DNA of 64,000 bases, taken from contig CAWBPA010000022.1 of assembly GCA_963790545.1 (NCBI GenBank), forward strand, positions 1 through 64,000. The letters run 5' to 3'. Position 1 is the first letter of the stretch. Each line of letters begins with the position of its first letter. Below the pieces are notes generated by a model that searched no databases, was not told the DNA's origin, and saw only the letters and a list, made by a program, of their open reading frames with translations. Both the position numbers and the translations under genes were made by a program. Below are positions 44,621 to 53,029 of the stretch, in pieces. The DNA comes from DATBJG01 sp963790545 (lineage in GTDB: Bacteria > Acidobacteriota > Vicinamibacteria > Vicinamibacterales > JAMQPK01).

Positions 44621-45244
44621 CTACCTTAAGTGGCGTCTCGGAATGCCGAGCTCGGCAAGCTTTGCTGCGATGGCATTCCCGTGGGTCGCGGGACTCACCA
44701 GCTTATCGACGTCGAGGATACGGCCGTCGGCGCCAATGTAGAAAGTCCATCGGGATGGAAACGGCTGATCCGCATCGACCACGCCGTAGGCCATCGCGAC
44801 GCTTTTATCGGGATCGCTCAGGAGCGGATAGTCGATGCCAAGCGATTGCGCGAAGGCCTCGTTCGTGTCCGGCGTGTCGACGCTGACTGAAAAATACGCC
44901 ACTTCAAAGGAGCGGATGTCGTCGCCACTCTCACGGAGTGACCGGCACTGCGCTGTTCAAGGCCCGGTAAAGGCCTTGACGAACCATGCGAGCACGACCG
45001 CCTGCTTCCCCCGATAGCTCGCAAGACTATACGTTTTGCCGTCGGAGCCCTGCAGGGAGAATTGAGGTGCCAGGTCCCCCACACTGAGCTGGACCGGCGA
45101 ACTCGTGCGAGTCTCTCCGTTACTCCCCGCGTCGGACACGGATACGTTCCCATCTCGGCAAGAAACGACCATCGTGGAGACGAAGAGGACGCACACTGCG
45201 CCAACAAGTCTTTCCAAGCAGGCCATTGCGGCTGAGCATATCAT
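44621..45244 (-). CDS. Peroxiredoxin-like lipoprotein, predicted selenoprotein (Sec at UGA 44957)
   Basis: 207 residues if UGA is Sec (U96). A signal with lipobox FVSTMVVSC predicts an exported lipoprotein. AhpC/TSA fold: LSVGDLAPQFSLQGSDGKTY, YRGKQAVVLAWFVKAFTGP-U-TAQCRSLRES; the U is at the peroxidatic-Cys position (F-T-x-x-C-T-A-x-C in BCP/PrxQ relatives) and C100 may resolve. The frame continues VAYFSVSVDTPDTNEAFAQS, LLSDPDKSVAMAYGVVD and RWTFYIGADGRILDVD to TAA. The hairpin after the UGA has 7 pairs and loop CGUGA. Start 45244 or 45226. First gene of a two-gene unit with the HMA lipoprotein. Confidence 0.87.
44924..44959 (-). promoter_or_regulatory. UGA plus SECIS-like hairpin, peroxiredoxin gene
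   Basis: UGA at 44957-44959. GTCACTC pairs with GAGTGGC (44924-44942, one G-T pair) around the loop CGTGA, 21 bases after the UGA, with G in the second loop position. It fits the bacterial consensus a little less well than the other two. Confidence 0.68.
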
Positions 45245-45287
45245 CGCCGAATGCAATCCGATCACCGAATGCCCGCGTTTTCGGCGT

Positions 45288-46253
45288 TCACGCCATCGTG
45301 ACGATGATCTTGCCCTTATGATCGCCTCTGCCAAAGAGACGAAAGGCTTCAGGCAGATCGGCCAGCATGTACGGCCCGTCTATGACCGGTTGCAGTTTGC
45401 CGGCTTCGAACAACTCATTCATGTAGGCGAGATCCTTGTTGGGCCTCAAGCCAACCAGGCGCACGTGCTTTTTGGACAGCCGCGATATCACGGGACCGAG
45501 GACCAGGGCCTGCAGCAGGCGCGGGATGCTGCCGCCGACGGTGACATAGGTGCCGTTGAGATTCAGTGCCCGTGCGTAGGCAAACGGCGACCGGTTGGTC
45601 TTCACATCAAGGATCAGGTCATAGCCTTTGCCACCTTCGGTGAAGTCTTCCTTGAGGTAATCAATGACGTGGTCCGCGCCCATGGCACGCAACATGTCCA
45701 GTTTGCCGGGCTTGTCGACCACGGTCACCTCAACGCCGTAGAGTTTGGCTATCTGCAAGGCAAACGTACCAACGCCCCCGCCTGCCCCGTTCAAGAGCAC
45801 CTTCTGGCCGGACTGAATCCGGCCCGCATCAATGAGTCCCTGCACCGCCAGCATGCCGGCTTGCGGGATGGCGGCAGCTTGCTCGAAGGTCATCCCGGAG
45901 GGTTTGTGCGCGAGGCCCGCTTCCGGCGCACAGACATATTCGGCAAACGCGCCGAAACCGTTCATGCACAAATCGCCGTAGACCTCATCACCCGGCTGGA
46001 AGGCTTTGACACCTACGCCCACGGTTTCAACACGCCCGGCGATATCACCGCCAAGGATACGCACCTTCGGCGTGAAGAGACCGCTGAACATGCGATTGAC
46101 CGGCGCTCCCCGCAGCAATCCCCAGTCCCAATCGTTGACGGACGCGGCAAGCACTCGAACCAGGACATGATCGGCTTTGGGCGTGGGTTTTGCCACGTCT
46201 CTCAGTTCCAGGACGTCGGGTGTCCCGTAGCTGTCCATTACGACTGCCTTCAT
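45288..46253 (-). CDS. Zinc-independent quinone oxidoreductase (MDR family)
   Basis: 321-aa NAD(P)H-dependent oxidoreductase of the medium-chain superfamily. It starts MKAVVMDSYGTPDVLELRDV, then SVNDWDWGLLRGAPVN, and has the cofactor loop VLLNGAGGGVGTFALQIAKL. No catalytic zinc Cys/His set is seen, as in quinone reductases. ATG 46253 is favoured over a Met 21 bases upstream because the family begins at MKA. Likely cytosolic quinone or enone reduction; situated beside the Sec pair but apparently an independent transcript (44 bp gap upstream of the Prx start). Confidence 0.9.
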   Translation of the reverse strand: MKAVVMDSYGTPDVLELRDVAKPTPKADHVLVRVLAASVNDWDWGLLRGAPVNRMFSGLFTPKVRILGGDIAGRVETVGVGVKAFQPGDEVYGDLCMNGFGAFAEYVCAPEAGLAHKPSGMTFEQAAAIPQAGMLAVQGLIDAGRIQSGQKVLLNGAGGGVGTFALQIAKLYGVEVTVVDKPGKLDMLRAMGADHVIDYLKEDFTEGGKGYDLILDVKTNRSPFAYARALNLNGTYVTVGGSIPRLLQALVLGPVISRLSKKHVRLVGLRPNKDLAYMNELFEAGKLQPVIDGPYMLADLPEAFRLFGRGDHKGKIIVTMA

Positions 46254-46363
46254 GCGTGCGTGCCGATGGTGCAAAACTTACCAGATTTTGGACTTCTAAG
46301 TTTTCACTTCTAACTTTTCAATTGTTGGCTAATATTCCCGGCGAGACATCATTGGAGGGGCAT

Positions 46364-47807
46364 ATGACGAAGGCACGCCTGTCAACCTTGGTGCTGCTGC
46401 TCGTGGCGTCGAGTCCGGCCGTCGCCAGGGCCGATGTGGGATTGCTGCGCAGCTCTCAGGCTCTCGACGAGGCGCGTGGCTACTGCCTCGATATCGCGGG
46501 CTTCGGCGCGACGCTTCGTCTCGATGATCCGCTCCAGGCGCACACCTGCAAATACGGAAGCCAACTCGACGATCAGCAGTTCGAGCCGATCGCGAACGGT
46601 GCCATCAAGGCCAGCCTTTACGATCGCTGCCTGGCCGCCACCTCACTCGAGCCCGGCGCCAGGCTGGTCGTTCGCGCGTGCACGTCGGCGCCCCCCCAGC
46701 GCTGGACCTTTATATGGGGGCGGCTGAGCCCGGACTCGCGGCGCGATCTGTGCGTCTCGCTCGCAAACGCCAAGGGTGAGATCGCGGGTACGCCGGCACT
46801 CATCACGCCGGTCTACCGACGCCGCGATGTAACCTTGGAGCGTTGTGACGACACCGAGCAGGCACGGCAGTCATTCCGTTGGTCGCAGCCCGATGAACGC
46901 GGGCCGAGCAGCGCCAACGTCGTGCGCAACAGCATGCCCGCTGACGTGGCGAAGCAGCTCGCCTCGTTCGGGACCGAGTTCGACGGTGAGATTGCTGGCC
47001 AAACGGCAAAGATCTATGCGTCGCAGCTTCGCGTCTACGAACCAGGTGAAATCAAGGTCACGAAGAATCTCGCCTACGGCCCGCACGAGAGGCAACAGGT
47101 CGACATTCACACCGCGACGGTGCGGAGGTCCGATCGTCCCATGCCCGTGGTTGTCGTGTTTCACGGTGGGGGTCTCATCGGAGGCAGCCGCACGGCGACG
47201 ACGAACGTCGCAGACTACTTCGCGAGCCTGGGTTACGTCGGCGTCAACGGCGGCTATCGTCTCGCTCCGGATTCGAAGTGGCCAGAGGGGGCGCGCGATG
47301 TCGGCGCCGCCGTGACCTGGCTGAAGAGCCACGCAGCCGAGTACCGGTGGCGATCCCGAGCAGATCTTCGTCGTTGGTCTCTCGACCGGCGCGTACCATG
47401 CCGCCACCTACGTCTTCAGACCGGAGCTGCTGCTCGCGGGCACCGCGCGTGCCGCGGGAGCCATTCTCCTGTCCGGCCCCTACTCCTTCGATTTTGCGTC
47501 ACCGTCGAAGGGCGAGCTGGTGTATTTCGGCGAGGACCCGAAGCGATGGCCGGAAATGGTGATTCCCGGTCATGTCACCCGCGCCGACATTCCGGTGCTC
47601 TTCACGACCGCGGAATGGGACAACGCCCGGTATCTGTGGCCGCAAGCGGCGGTGTACAGAGAGCTGGTCGAAAAGCACGGAGCGCGACCACGTTACAAGC
47701 AGAGTCCCGGACACAATCATTCCTCGCAACTGTTGTCGATCGGCACGACCGACGCGAGCGTCTCAAGCGAGCTGGTGGACTTCATCGAACGCACAGTGCG
47801 CCGCTGA
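46364..47807 (+). CDS. Secreted ricin-lectin-like / esterase fusion, one frameshift
   Basis: About 480 residues. Signal peptide MTKARLSTLVLLLVASSPAV. The N-terminal third resembles a ricin-type beta-trefoil (GYCLDIAGFGATLRLDDPLQ, then APPQRWTFIWGRLSPDSRRD and DLCVSLANAKGE with Q-x-W and C-L repeats). The C-terminal part is an alpha/beta-hydrolase: oxyanion motif VVVFHGGGLIGGSR, then after a break near 47345 (extra C in TAC-c-GGT) VVGLSTGAYHAATY (G-x-S-x-G) and catalytic His in QSPGHNHSSQLLS. ATG 46364 follows GGAGGGG. The trefoil may bind polysaccharide or target the enzyme; a secreted carbohydrate esterase is the best guess. Confidence 0.8.
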
Positions 47808-47887
47808 TGACGAGAGCTGCCTTCTGACCTGAGGCAGCTGCACCTCCCGCCTGCCTCCATCAATCGAAGCGCCTGGCCTCAGGTCAC

Positions 47888-47916
47888 TTGACATACATAG
47901 AGCTACAATGTATAAG
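47888..47916 (+). promoter_or_regulatory. Strong sigma-70 promoter and PadR operator
   Basis: TTGACA (47888-47893), exactly 17 bases, TATAAG (47911-47916). Transcription would begin about 5 bases before the PadR ATG, giving a nearly leaderless mRNA. ATACAT (47893-47898) and ATGTAT (47908-47913) form an inverted repeat over the -35/-10 spacer, the usual PadR half-site type, so autorepression is likely. Confidence 0.75.
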
Positions 47917-47926
47917 ACTTCTACGT

Positions 47927-48265
47927 ATGGACTTGAGCAAAGACCTGGTTGCTGCGTCCGCCACGCCCCTCGTGCTCGCCATCCTTGCCGAAGGCGACAG
48001 TTACGGCTACGCCATCATCAAGCGAGTGGCCGAGTTGTCAGGCGGGCACCTGCAGTGGACCGACGGCATGCTGTATCCCGTGCTGCATCGGCTCGAGCGC
48101 CAAGGTTATGTCGCGGCGAAGTGGGCCGCCTCCGAGAGCGGCCGCAGGCGGAAGTACTACCGGATCACGAAAGAAGGCCGCGCAGAGCTCGCGGCCCATC
48201 GGGAGCAGTGGAAGGCCGTGGACGGCACCCTCCGGGGAATCTGGATGCAGGCATGCACCGTATGA
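47927..48265 (+). CDS. PadR-family transcriptional regulator
   Basis: 112-aa PadR repressor. The winged helix shows VLAILAEGDSYGYAIIKRVA, then LYPVLHRLERQGYVAAKW and SGRRRKYYRITKEGRAELAA. It starts at ATG 47927, a few bases past a consensus promoter. Its stop overlaps the start of the permease-prefix membrane protein (ATGA), a very common acidobacterial pair. PadR proteins here respond to small molecules; ligand unknown. Confidence 0.93.
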   Translation: MDLSKDLVAASATPLVLAILAEGDSYGYAIIKRVAELSGGHLQWTDGMLYPVLHRLERQGYVAAKWAASESGRRRKYYRITKEGRAELAAHREQWKAVDGTLRGIWMQACTV

Positions 48266-49665
48266 CCACTTTCGCCGATCAGCCAATCGAGGATCAAATC
48301 GCGCAGTGGCGGACGTACTTGCGCCGCCGGCAGGCCGTACACGGTTCCGACGTGGAGGAGCTCGAGGGACATCTGCGCGACCAGTTGACGGCGCTCTCAG
48401 AGGCCGGCCTCGCCGGCGATGAAGCGTTCTTGGTCGCGGTCAAGCGCATGGGCAACCTCGATGCGTTGTCACGCGAGTTCGCACGCGCGCATTCCGAGCG
48501 GTTGTGGAAGCAATTAGTCGTGGCGCCCGATACTGACGCACCGGCCAACACCTCTCGCACTGAGATCCTCGTCGTCTTGGGCCTTGCCATCGCCGCGGCG
48601 TTGGCCGTCAAGCTGCCTGCGTTGTTCGGTCTTCCGCTCAGCCCTGACGAAGAAGTGCCGGCGTTCTACTTCCGGAATGCCAGTCTGTTCGTCTTTCCAC
48701 TGCTCACGATCTACTTCCTGTGGAAGCGTGGGTTTGGCGTCGCAGCCGGCCTCTGGCTCGCGCTGCCGTTCGCGGCCGCAGCTATGTTCGCCAACGTCTT
48801 TCCCTTCCACAATCCAGAACGGCTCGACAACTTCCCGGAGGGCAGCGACACTCAGGCGCTGACCGCTTTGCATCTGCCAATCGCGTTGTGGCTGATGGCC
48901 GTCGGTGTCGCGTACGTTGGAGGCCGCTGGTTCTCCTCCGGCCGGCGCATGGACTTCGTGCGGTTCTCGGGCGAGCTGGCCATCTACTACGTGCTCATCG
49001 CGCTCGGCGGGGGAGTCGTCACCGCCTTTACGGCCATGTTGTTCTCCGCGATCGATATGAATCCTGCCTGGTTCATCGGGGGCTGGCTGATCCCGTGCGG
49101 GGCGGCGGGGGCCGTCATCATCGGATCCTGGCTGGTGGAAGCGAAGCAAAGCGTCATCGAGAACATGGCACCGGTGCTGACGAGGCTGTTCACGCCGCTG
49201 TTTACGATTCTGCTCCTCGCGTTTCTGGCGACCATGGCGTGGACAGGCAATCCAATCAACGTGAAGCGGGAGATCCTGATCGGTTTCGATCTGCTGCTGG
49301 CCGTCGTCGTCGGACTCGTGCTCTACGCCGCGTCCGCGCGCGACCCCCAGGCCCCGCCGGACTTTTTCGACGGCCTGCAACTGCTGCTCGTGGTGAGCGC
49401 GCTCGTGGTCGATGTGGTGGCGCTCGCGGCGATTGCGGCCCGCATCTCCGAGTTTGGCTTCACGCCCAACCGAGTGGCGGCTCTTGGCGAGAATCTCATT
49501 CTGCTCGTCAACCTGGCGTGGACGGCCTGGCTCTATGCATCCTTCCTGCGTCACCGAGGCTCGTTTGCCGCCCTGGAGCGATGGCAGATCGCCTATCTAC
49601 CCGTGTACGCCGTATGGGCGGCACTGGTGGTTGTTCTGTTCCCGCCCGTGTTCGGCTACCGTTGA
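48262..49665 (+). CDS. Permease-prefix-domain membrane protein
   Basis: 467-aa protein. Residues about 5-85 form the permease-prefix domain (IEDQIAQWRTYLRRRQAVHG, ELEGHLRDQLTALSEAGLAG, AVKRMGNLDALSREFARAHS), normally found before ADOP permeases. The rest is nine to ten transmembrane helices resembling DUF4153-type proteins (FANVFPFHNPERLDNFPEGS, GGWLIPCGAAGAVIIGSWLV). ATG 48262 overlaps the PadR stop. No catalytic motif is visible. Likely controlled by, and acting with, the PadR protein. Confidence 0.85.
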   Translation: MTTFADQPIEDQIAQWRTYLRRRQAVHGSDVEELEGHLRDQLTALSEAGLAGDEAFLVAVKRMGNLDALSREFARAHSERLWKQLVVAPDTDAPANTSRTEILVVLGLAIAAALAVKLPALFGLPLSPDEEVPAFYFRNASLFVFPLLTIYFLWKRGFGVAAGLWLALPFAAAAMFANVFPFHNPERLDNFPEGSDTQALTALHLPIALWLMAVGVAYVGGRWFSSGRRMDFVRFSGELAIYYVLIALGGGVVTAFTAMLFSAIDMNPAWFIGGWLIPCGAAGAVIIGSWLVEAKQSVIENMAPVLTRLFTPLFTILLLAFLATMAWTGNPINVKREILIGFDLLLAVVVGLVLYAASARDPQAPPDFFDGLQLLLVVSALVVDVVALAAIAARISEFGFTPNRVAALGENLILLVNLAWTAWLYASFLRHRGSFAALERWQIAYLPVYAVWAALVVVLFPPVFGYR

Positions 49666-49696
49666 TGCCCTCCACGGGCACTCCACCGGCGGATCG

Positions 49697-50263
49697 TTAC
49701 TTCGGTTGGATTTTCGAGATTTTGTTACCCTGGATGCCGAGACCTGCCATCAGGCCCTTTTGTCCGAAGACAAACGCGTAGATGTCGTCCTTGAGCGTGG
49801 TAGTGGTCGTGGTCTTCGCCATGCCCTCATCGACCATCACGACGCTCGGTCCGACACCCACCTCGAAGCCGTTCGCGTTATCGAGCTGCGCGAGGGCCTT
49901 CTCGTTCATGAAGAACATCGCGTAGCCGTATTTCTGCCCGCCAGCCTGAAGGCCGAACGAGGCGCCGGTCGTCTTGTAGTAGGCGGCCGCCTTTCCCCCC
50001 TTGAGGAGTGTTCCCTCTCCGTACTGACCACCGATGCCAAGCCCGGCTTTGGTGATCTCCGGAAATACCAGAACGGCGTGCGCCTTGGACTGCAGCGTCT
50101 TAGCCAACGGAGCGCTCGCGTCAAGTTGCGCCAGCGCGGTTCGCGCCTCGCTGGTGAGTTCTGCGGCCTCCGTCTTGCCCTTGTCCTGAGCGATGGATGG
50201 CCCAGTGGCAAGAACGAATGCCGTGGCAAGGAGCACGGTGAATGATCGCGTCGGGGATTTCAT
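49697..50263 (-). CDS. SYLF (Ysc84-related) domain protein, exported
   Basis: 188-aa protein with signal peptide MKSPTRSFTVLLATAFVLAT. The SYLF domain runs from about residue 40: ARTALAQLDASAPLAKTLQS, VLVFPEITKAGLGIGGQYGE, YYKTTGASFGLQAGGQKYGY and KDDIYAFVFGQKGLMAGLGI. The family binds phosphoinositides or membranes. ATG 50263 has AAGGAGA seven bases before it; a second ATG two codons upstream stands too close to the ribosome site. Confidence 0.88.
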   Translation of the reverse strand: MKSPTRSFTVLLATAFVLATGPSIAQDKGKTEAAELTSEARTALAQLDASAPLAKTLQSKAHAVLVFPEITKAGLGIGGQYGEGTLLKGGKAAAYYKTTGASFGLQAGGQKYGYAMFFMNEKALAQLDNANGFEVGVGPSVVMVDEGMAKTTTTTTLKDDIYAFVFGQKGLMAGLGIQGNKISKIQPK

Positions 50264-50470
50264 TGGCATTCTCCTTAATGTATGTGCTTGTTCCACGGCG
50301 AGCTTACGCCGGGAGTTTGAACAACTCAAGCGTGCGTCGACAACCGGCCCGTGCGGCAGACCTCGCAACTTGTTGAAACGCCTCGGCCTCCAAGACCTGC
50401 ACGCTCCCTTGTCAGCGCAATCCCGCTCCTGCGGTAGACATCCTTCGCGCTCTCGTGTACAAGGTTCGAC

Positions 50471-51247
50471 ATGCTGCTCCGTCGCTTCCTGCCGACGCTT
50501 GTCGGTCTGACCGTTGCCGTCGCGGGGGCCAGCGCGCAGCTGCTGACGGTCGATCACCCTGGCCAGTACACGCGGGAAGACATCGCCAAGGGCGGCCTGC
50601 TCTACAACGCGCAATGTTTTCAATGCCACGGGCGGGACGGCGATCAAATCTCGGGGGTCGATCTCCGGCGCGGTCTCTTTCGCCGCTCGCAGTCCGATGA
50701 GGATCTGGGGCAGATCATTACGCGAGGGTCTCCTGGAGGGATGCCGGCATTCAAGCTCGAGCCCGCCGATCTCACGGGCATCGTTGCCTACATTCGTGCC
50801 GGGTTCGACACGAGCGCATCAATCAGAGTCGGCGACGCCGCGCGTGGCCGGGCGGTCTTCCAGGGCAAAGGCGAGTGCGGCACGTGCCACCGGGTGGCGG
50901 GGCGAGGGCCGCGCTCGGCACCCGATCTGAGCGATATCGGGGTCGCCCGGGCTCCGGCAATGCTCGAACGCTCCGTTCGCGACCCCTCGTCGGCGCTCGT
51001 TCCAATCAACCGGCCGGTGCGGATCGTCATGCGTGACGGCAGAACCATCCTTGGCCGGCGGCTGAATGAGGACACACACACGGTCCAAATCATCGACGAG
51101 CACGAGCGCCTGCTGTCTGTCATGAAGAAGGACGTCCGATCCTTCGACGTGGCAAAGGAGTCGGCGATGCCGGCGTACGCCGCGAGGTTGACCGACAACG
51201 AGATTGCCGATGTCGTCGCGTACCTGTTGACGCTGAGAAAGCCGTAG
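50471..51247 (+). CDS. Di-haem cytochrome c, exported
   Basis: 258-aa exported protein with signal MLLRRFLPTLVGLTVAVAGA. Two haem-c sites: QCFQCHGRDGDQ (CxxCH, about residue 52) and ECGTCHRVAGRG (about 137), the first followed by GGMPAFKLEPADLTGIVAYI with the axial Met. The C-terminus KESAMPAYAARLTDNEIADV matches the dehydrogenase-linked cytochromes. It directly precedes the PQQ dehydrogenase, so it is the probable electron acceptor. A double-hairpin repeat separates the two. Confidence 0.92.
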   Translation: MLLRRFLPTLVGLTVAVAGASAQLLTVDHPGQYTREDIAKGGLLYNAQCFQCHGRDGDQISGVDLRRGLFRRSQSDEDLGQIITRGSPGGMPAFKLEPADLTGIVAYIRAGFDTSASIRVGDAARGRAVFQGKGECGTCHRVAGRGPRSAPDLSDIGVARAPAMLERSVRDPSSALVPINRPVRIVMRDGRTILGRRLNEDTHTVQIIDEHERLLSVMKKDVRSFDVAKESAMPAYAARLTDNEIADVVAYLLTLRKP

Positions 51248-51300
51248 AGCGCGGGCTTTAGCCCGCGCGGGCGGGCGCGGAGGCTGAAGCCTCCGCTCTA
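51245..51300. repeat. Double-hairpin dispersed repeat
   Basis: Two hairpins in tandem, GCGGGCTTTAGCCCGC (51251-51266) and GCGGAGGCTGAAGCCTCCGC (51277-51296), framed by TAGAGC and GCTCTA at the outer ends. This 'gcgggctttagcccgc' class occurs in many acidobacterial intergenic regions. It could terminate or process the cytochrome/dehydrogenase mRNA. Confidence 0.7.
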
Positions 51301-51355
51301 CGAATCATGAATCGGTGAAAGGTGCAGAACGAATGACGGGGACGAATCTCGGCTC

Positions 51356-52991
51356 ATGGTTGTCGTTGATCGATGGTGCTGGCTTGTCTCTCGCGAAGGC
51401 GACGCGCAGGTCACCTCCGATCGTCTGCTTCGCGCCGCGGACGAGCCGCAGAACTGGATTACTTACTCTGGCGATTATGCGGGGAAGCGCTACAGCCTGC
51501 TTACCCAAATCACTCCAGCCAACGTGAGGAACCTCGAGCTCAAGTGGATCCTGCCCAACCAGGTCTTTGGCGCCTGGCAGTCCACGCCGATCGTCGTCGA
51601 CGGGATCATGTACGTCACGCAACGTCCAAACGACGTCCTGGCAGTGGACGCAAAGACCGGCCGGGTGTTCTGGCAGTACCGTTATACCGTCTCGCCGGAC
51701 GCGCGCGTGTGCTGCGGCGCCAACAATCGTGGCGTGGCCATTCTCGGCGACACGCTGTACATGGGCACGCTCGACGGGCACCTCGTGGCGATCGACAGAA
51801 CGACGGGACGCTCCCTGTGGGACGTCGCTGTCGGAGATCCCAAGCTTGGCTACTCGATCACGATGGCCCCGCTCATCGTCAAGGACAAGGTTCTTGTGGG
51901 TTCGGGCGGCGGCGAGTACGGGATCCGCGGCTTCATTGCCGCCTTCGACAGCACCACCGGAAAGGAGTTGTGGCGCTTTCATACCATTCCCGGACCCGGG
52001 GAGAAGGGACACGAAACCTGGTCTGGCGATTCCTGGAAGTCAGGCGGAGCGTCGGTGTGGCTGACGCCCTCCTACGATCCAGCGCTCAATCTCACCTACT
52101 GGGGCATTGGCAATCCGGGCCCTGACTTCAACCCCGATCAGCGCCTGGGCGACAACCTGTACACGGACTCAGTCGTGGCGCTCAACCCCGACACTGGCGC
52201 GCTCGAGTGGCACTTCCAGTTCACGCCGCACGACCCCTACGACTACGACTCCGTGCAGATTGGAGTCCTCGCCGATCGTCAACTGGAGGGGCACGCCCAC
52301 CAAGGCCATCCTCTGGGCGAATCGGAACGGCTTCTTCTACGTGCTCGATCGGACGAACGGCCGATTTCTCTCTGGTACGCCCTTCTTGAAAGTGAACTGG
52401 GCCAGCGGCATCGACGAGAAGGGGAGACCTATCCCCACACCGCAGCCGGAAGGACAGCCGACGTGGCCGGGAGTCCAGGGCGGCACGAACTGGTACTCGC
52501 CGTCGTACAGCCCGCGCACGGGGCTGATCTATGTCTCGGCGTGGGAAGGCTACGCGTCGATCTTCAAAAAGGAAAAGTCGGAGTATGTGCCGGGACGCAA
52601 TTTCCTTGGCGGGTCCGCGACGCCTTATACCGGAGTGCAGGGCGCGCCCGGCGTGCGTGTCGGACGTGCGACGCCGATCAACACCTGGACCGATGCCGCC
52701 GGCAACGGCGCCGTCATCGCGATCGACCCGCAGACCGGGCAAAGGAAGTGGACCTTCAAGCAGTTCGACGTCACCGACAGCGGCAACCTGACGACCGCGA
52801 CGGACCTGCTGTTTACAGGCGGACGCGAGGGCTACTTTTATGCGCTCGACGCCCGGACTGGCGCCGAGCTGTGGAAGGCGAGCCTGGGCGGTCAGATCGC
52901 GAACGGTCCGATCACCTACGCGGTCGACGGGAAGCAGTACGTATCGGTGATATCGGGTAATTCACTCATCACATTCGCGCTGCGCGAGTAG
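51356..52991 (+). CDS. PQQ-dependent dehydrogenase, one frameshift
   Basis: About 544-residue quinoprotein (eight-bladed propeller). It starts in a poor signal region (start uncertain), then RAADEPQNWITYSGDYAGKR, QITPANVRNLELKWILPNQV; the vicinal-Cys ring VCCGANNRG; blades with W-x-(Y/F) and T-G-x-x-L/V-W (TGRVFWQY, TGRSLWDV, TGKELWRF). After the break near 52277 (extra C in GAT-c-GTC) comes VNWRGTPTKAILWANRNGFF and TGTELWKASL-like repeats to SGNSLITFALRE. An alcohol or sugar dehydrogenase; substrate unknown. The cytochrome c gene upstream is its likely partner. Confidence 0.87.
52952..52990 (+). repeat. 39-bp direct repeat, copy 1 (PQQ dehydrogenase 3' end)
   Basis: The last 39 bases of this gene before the final base of its stop codon recur at 57911-57949 with a single mismatch (ttcActc versus ttcGctc). 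The second copy lies just after the Lon-N gene without any dehydrogenase sequence before it. Confidence 0.85.
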
Positions 52992-53029
52992 CGCCGCTCG
53001 TGGGTTCGTGCTAGCGGAGGAGGCTTTTG

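Noticed and set aside
48514..49554. 346-codon minus-strand frame
   Set aside because: It is antisense to the permease-prefix membrane protein, which has clear helices and coupling to PadR; the antisense frame is charged low-complexity sequence.
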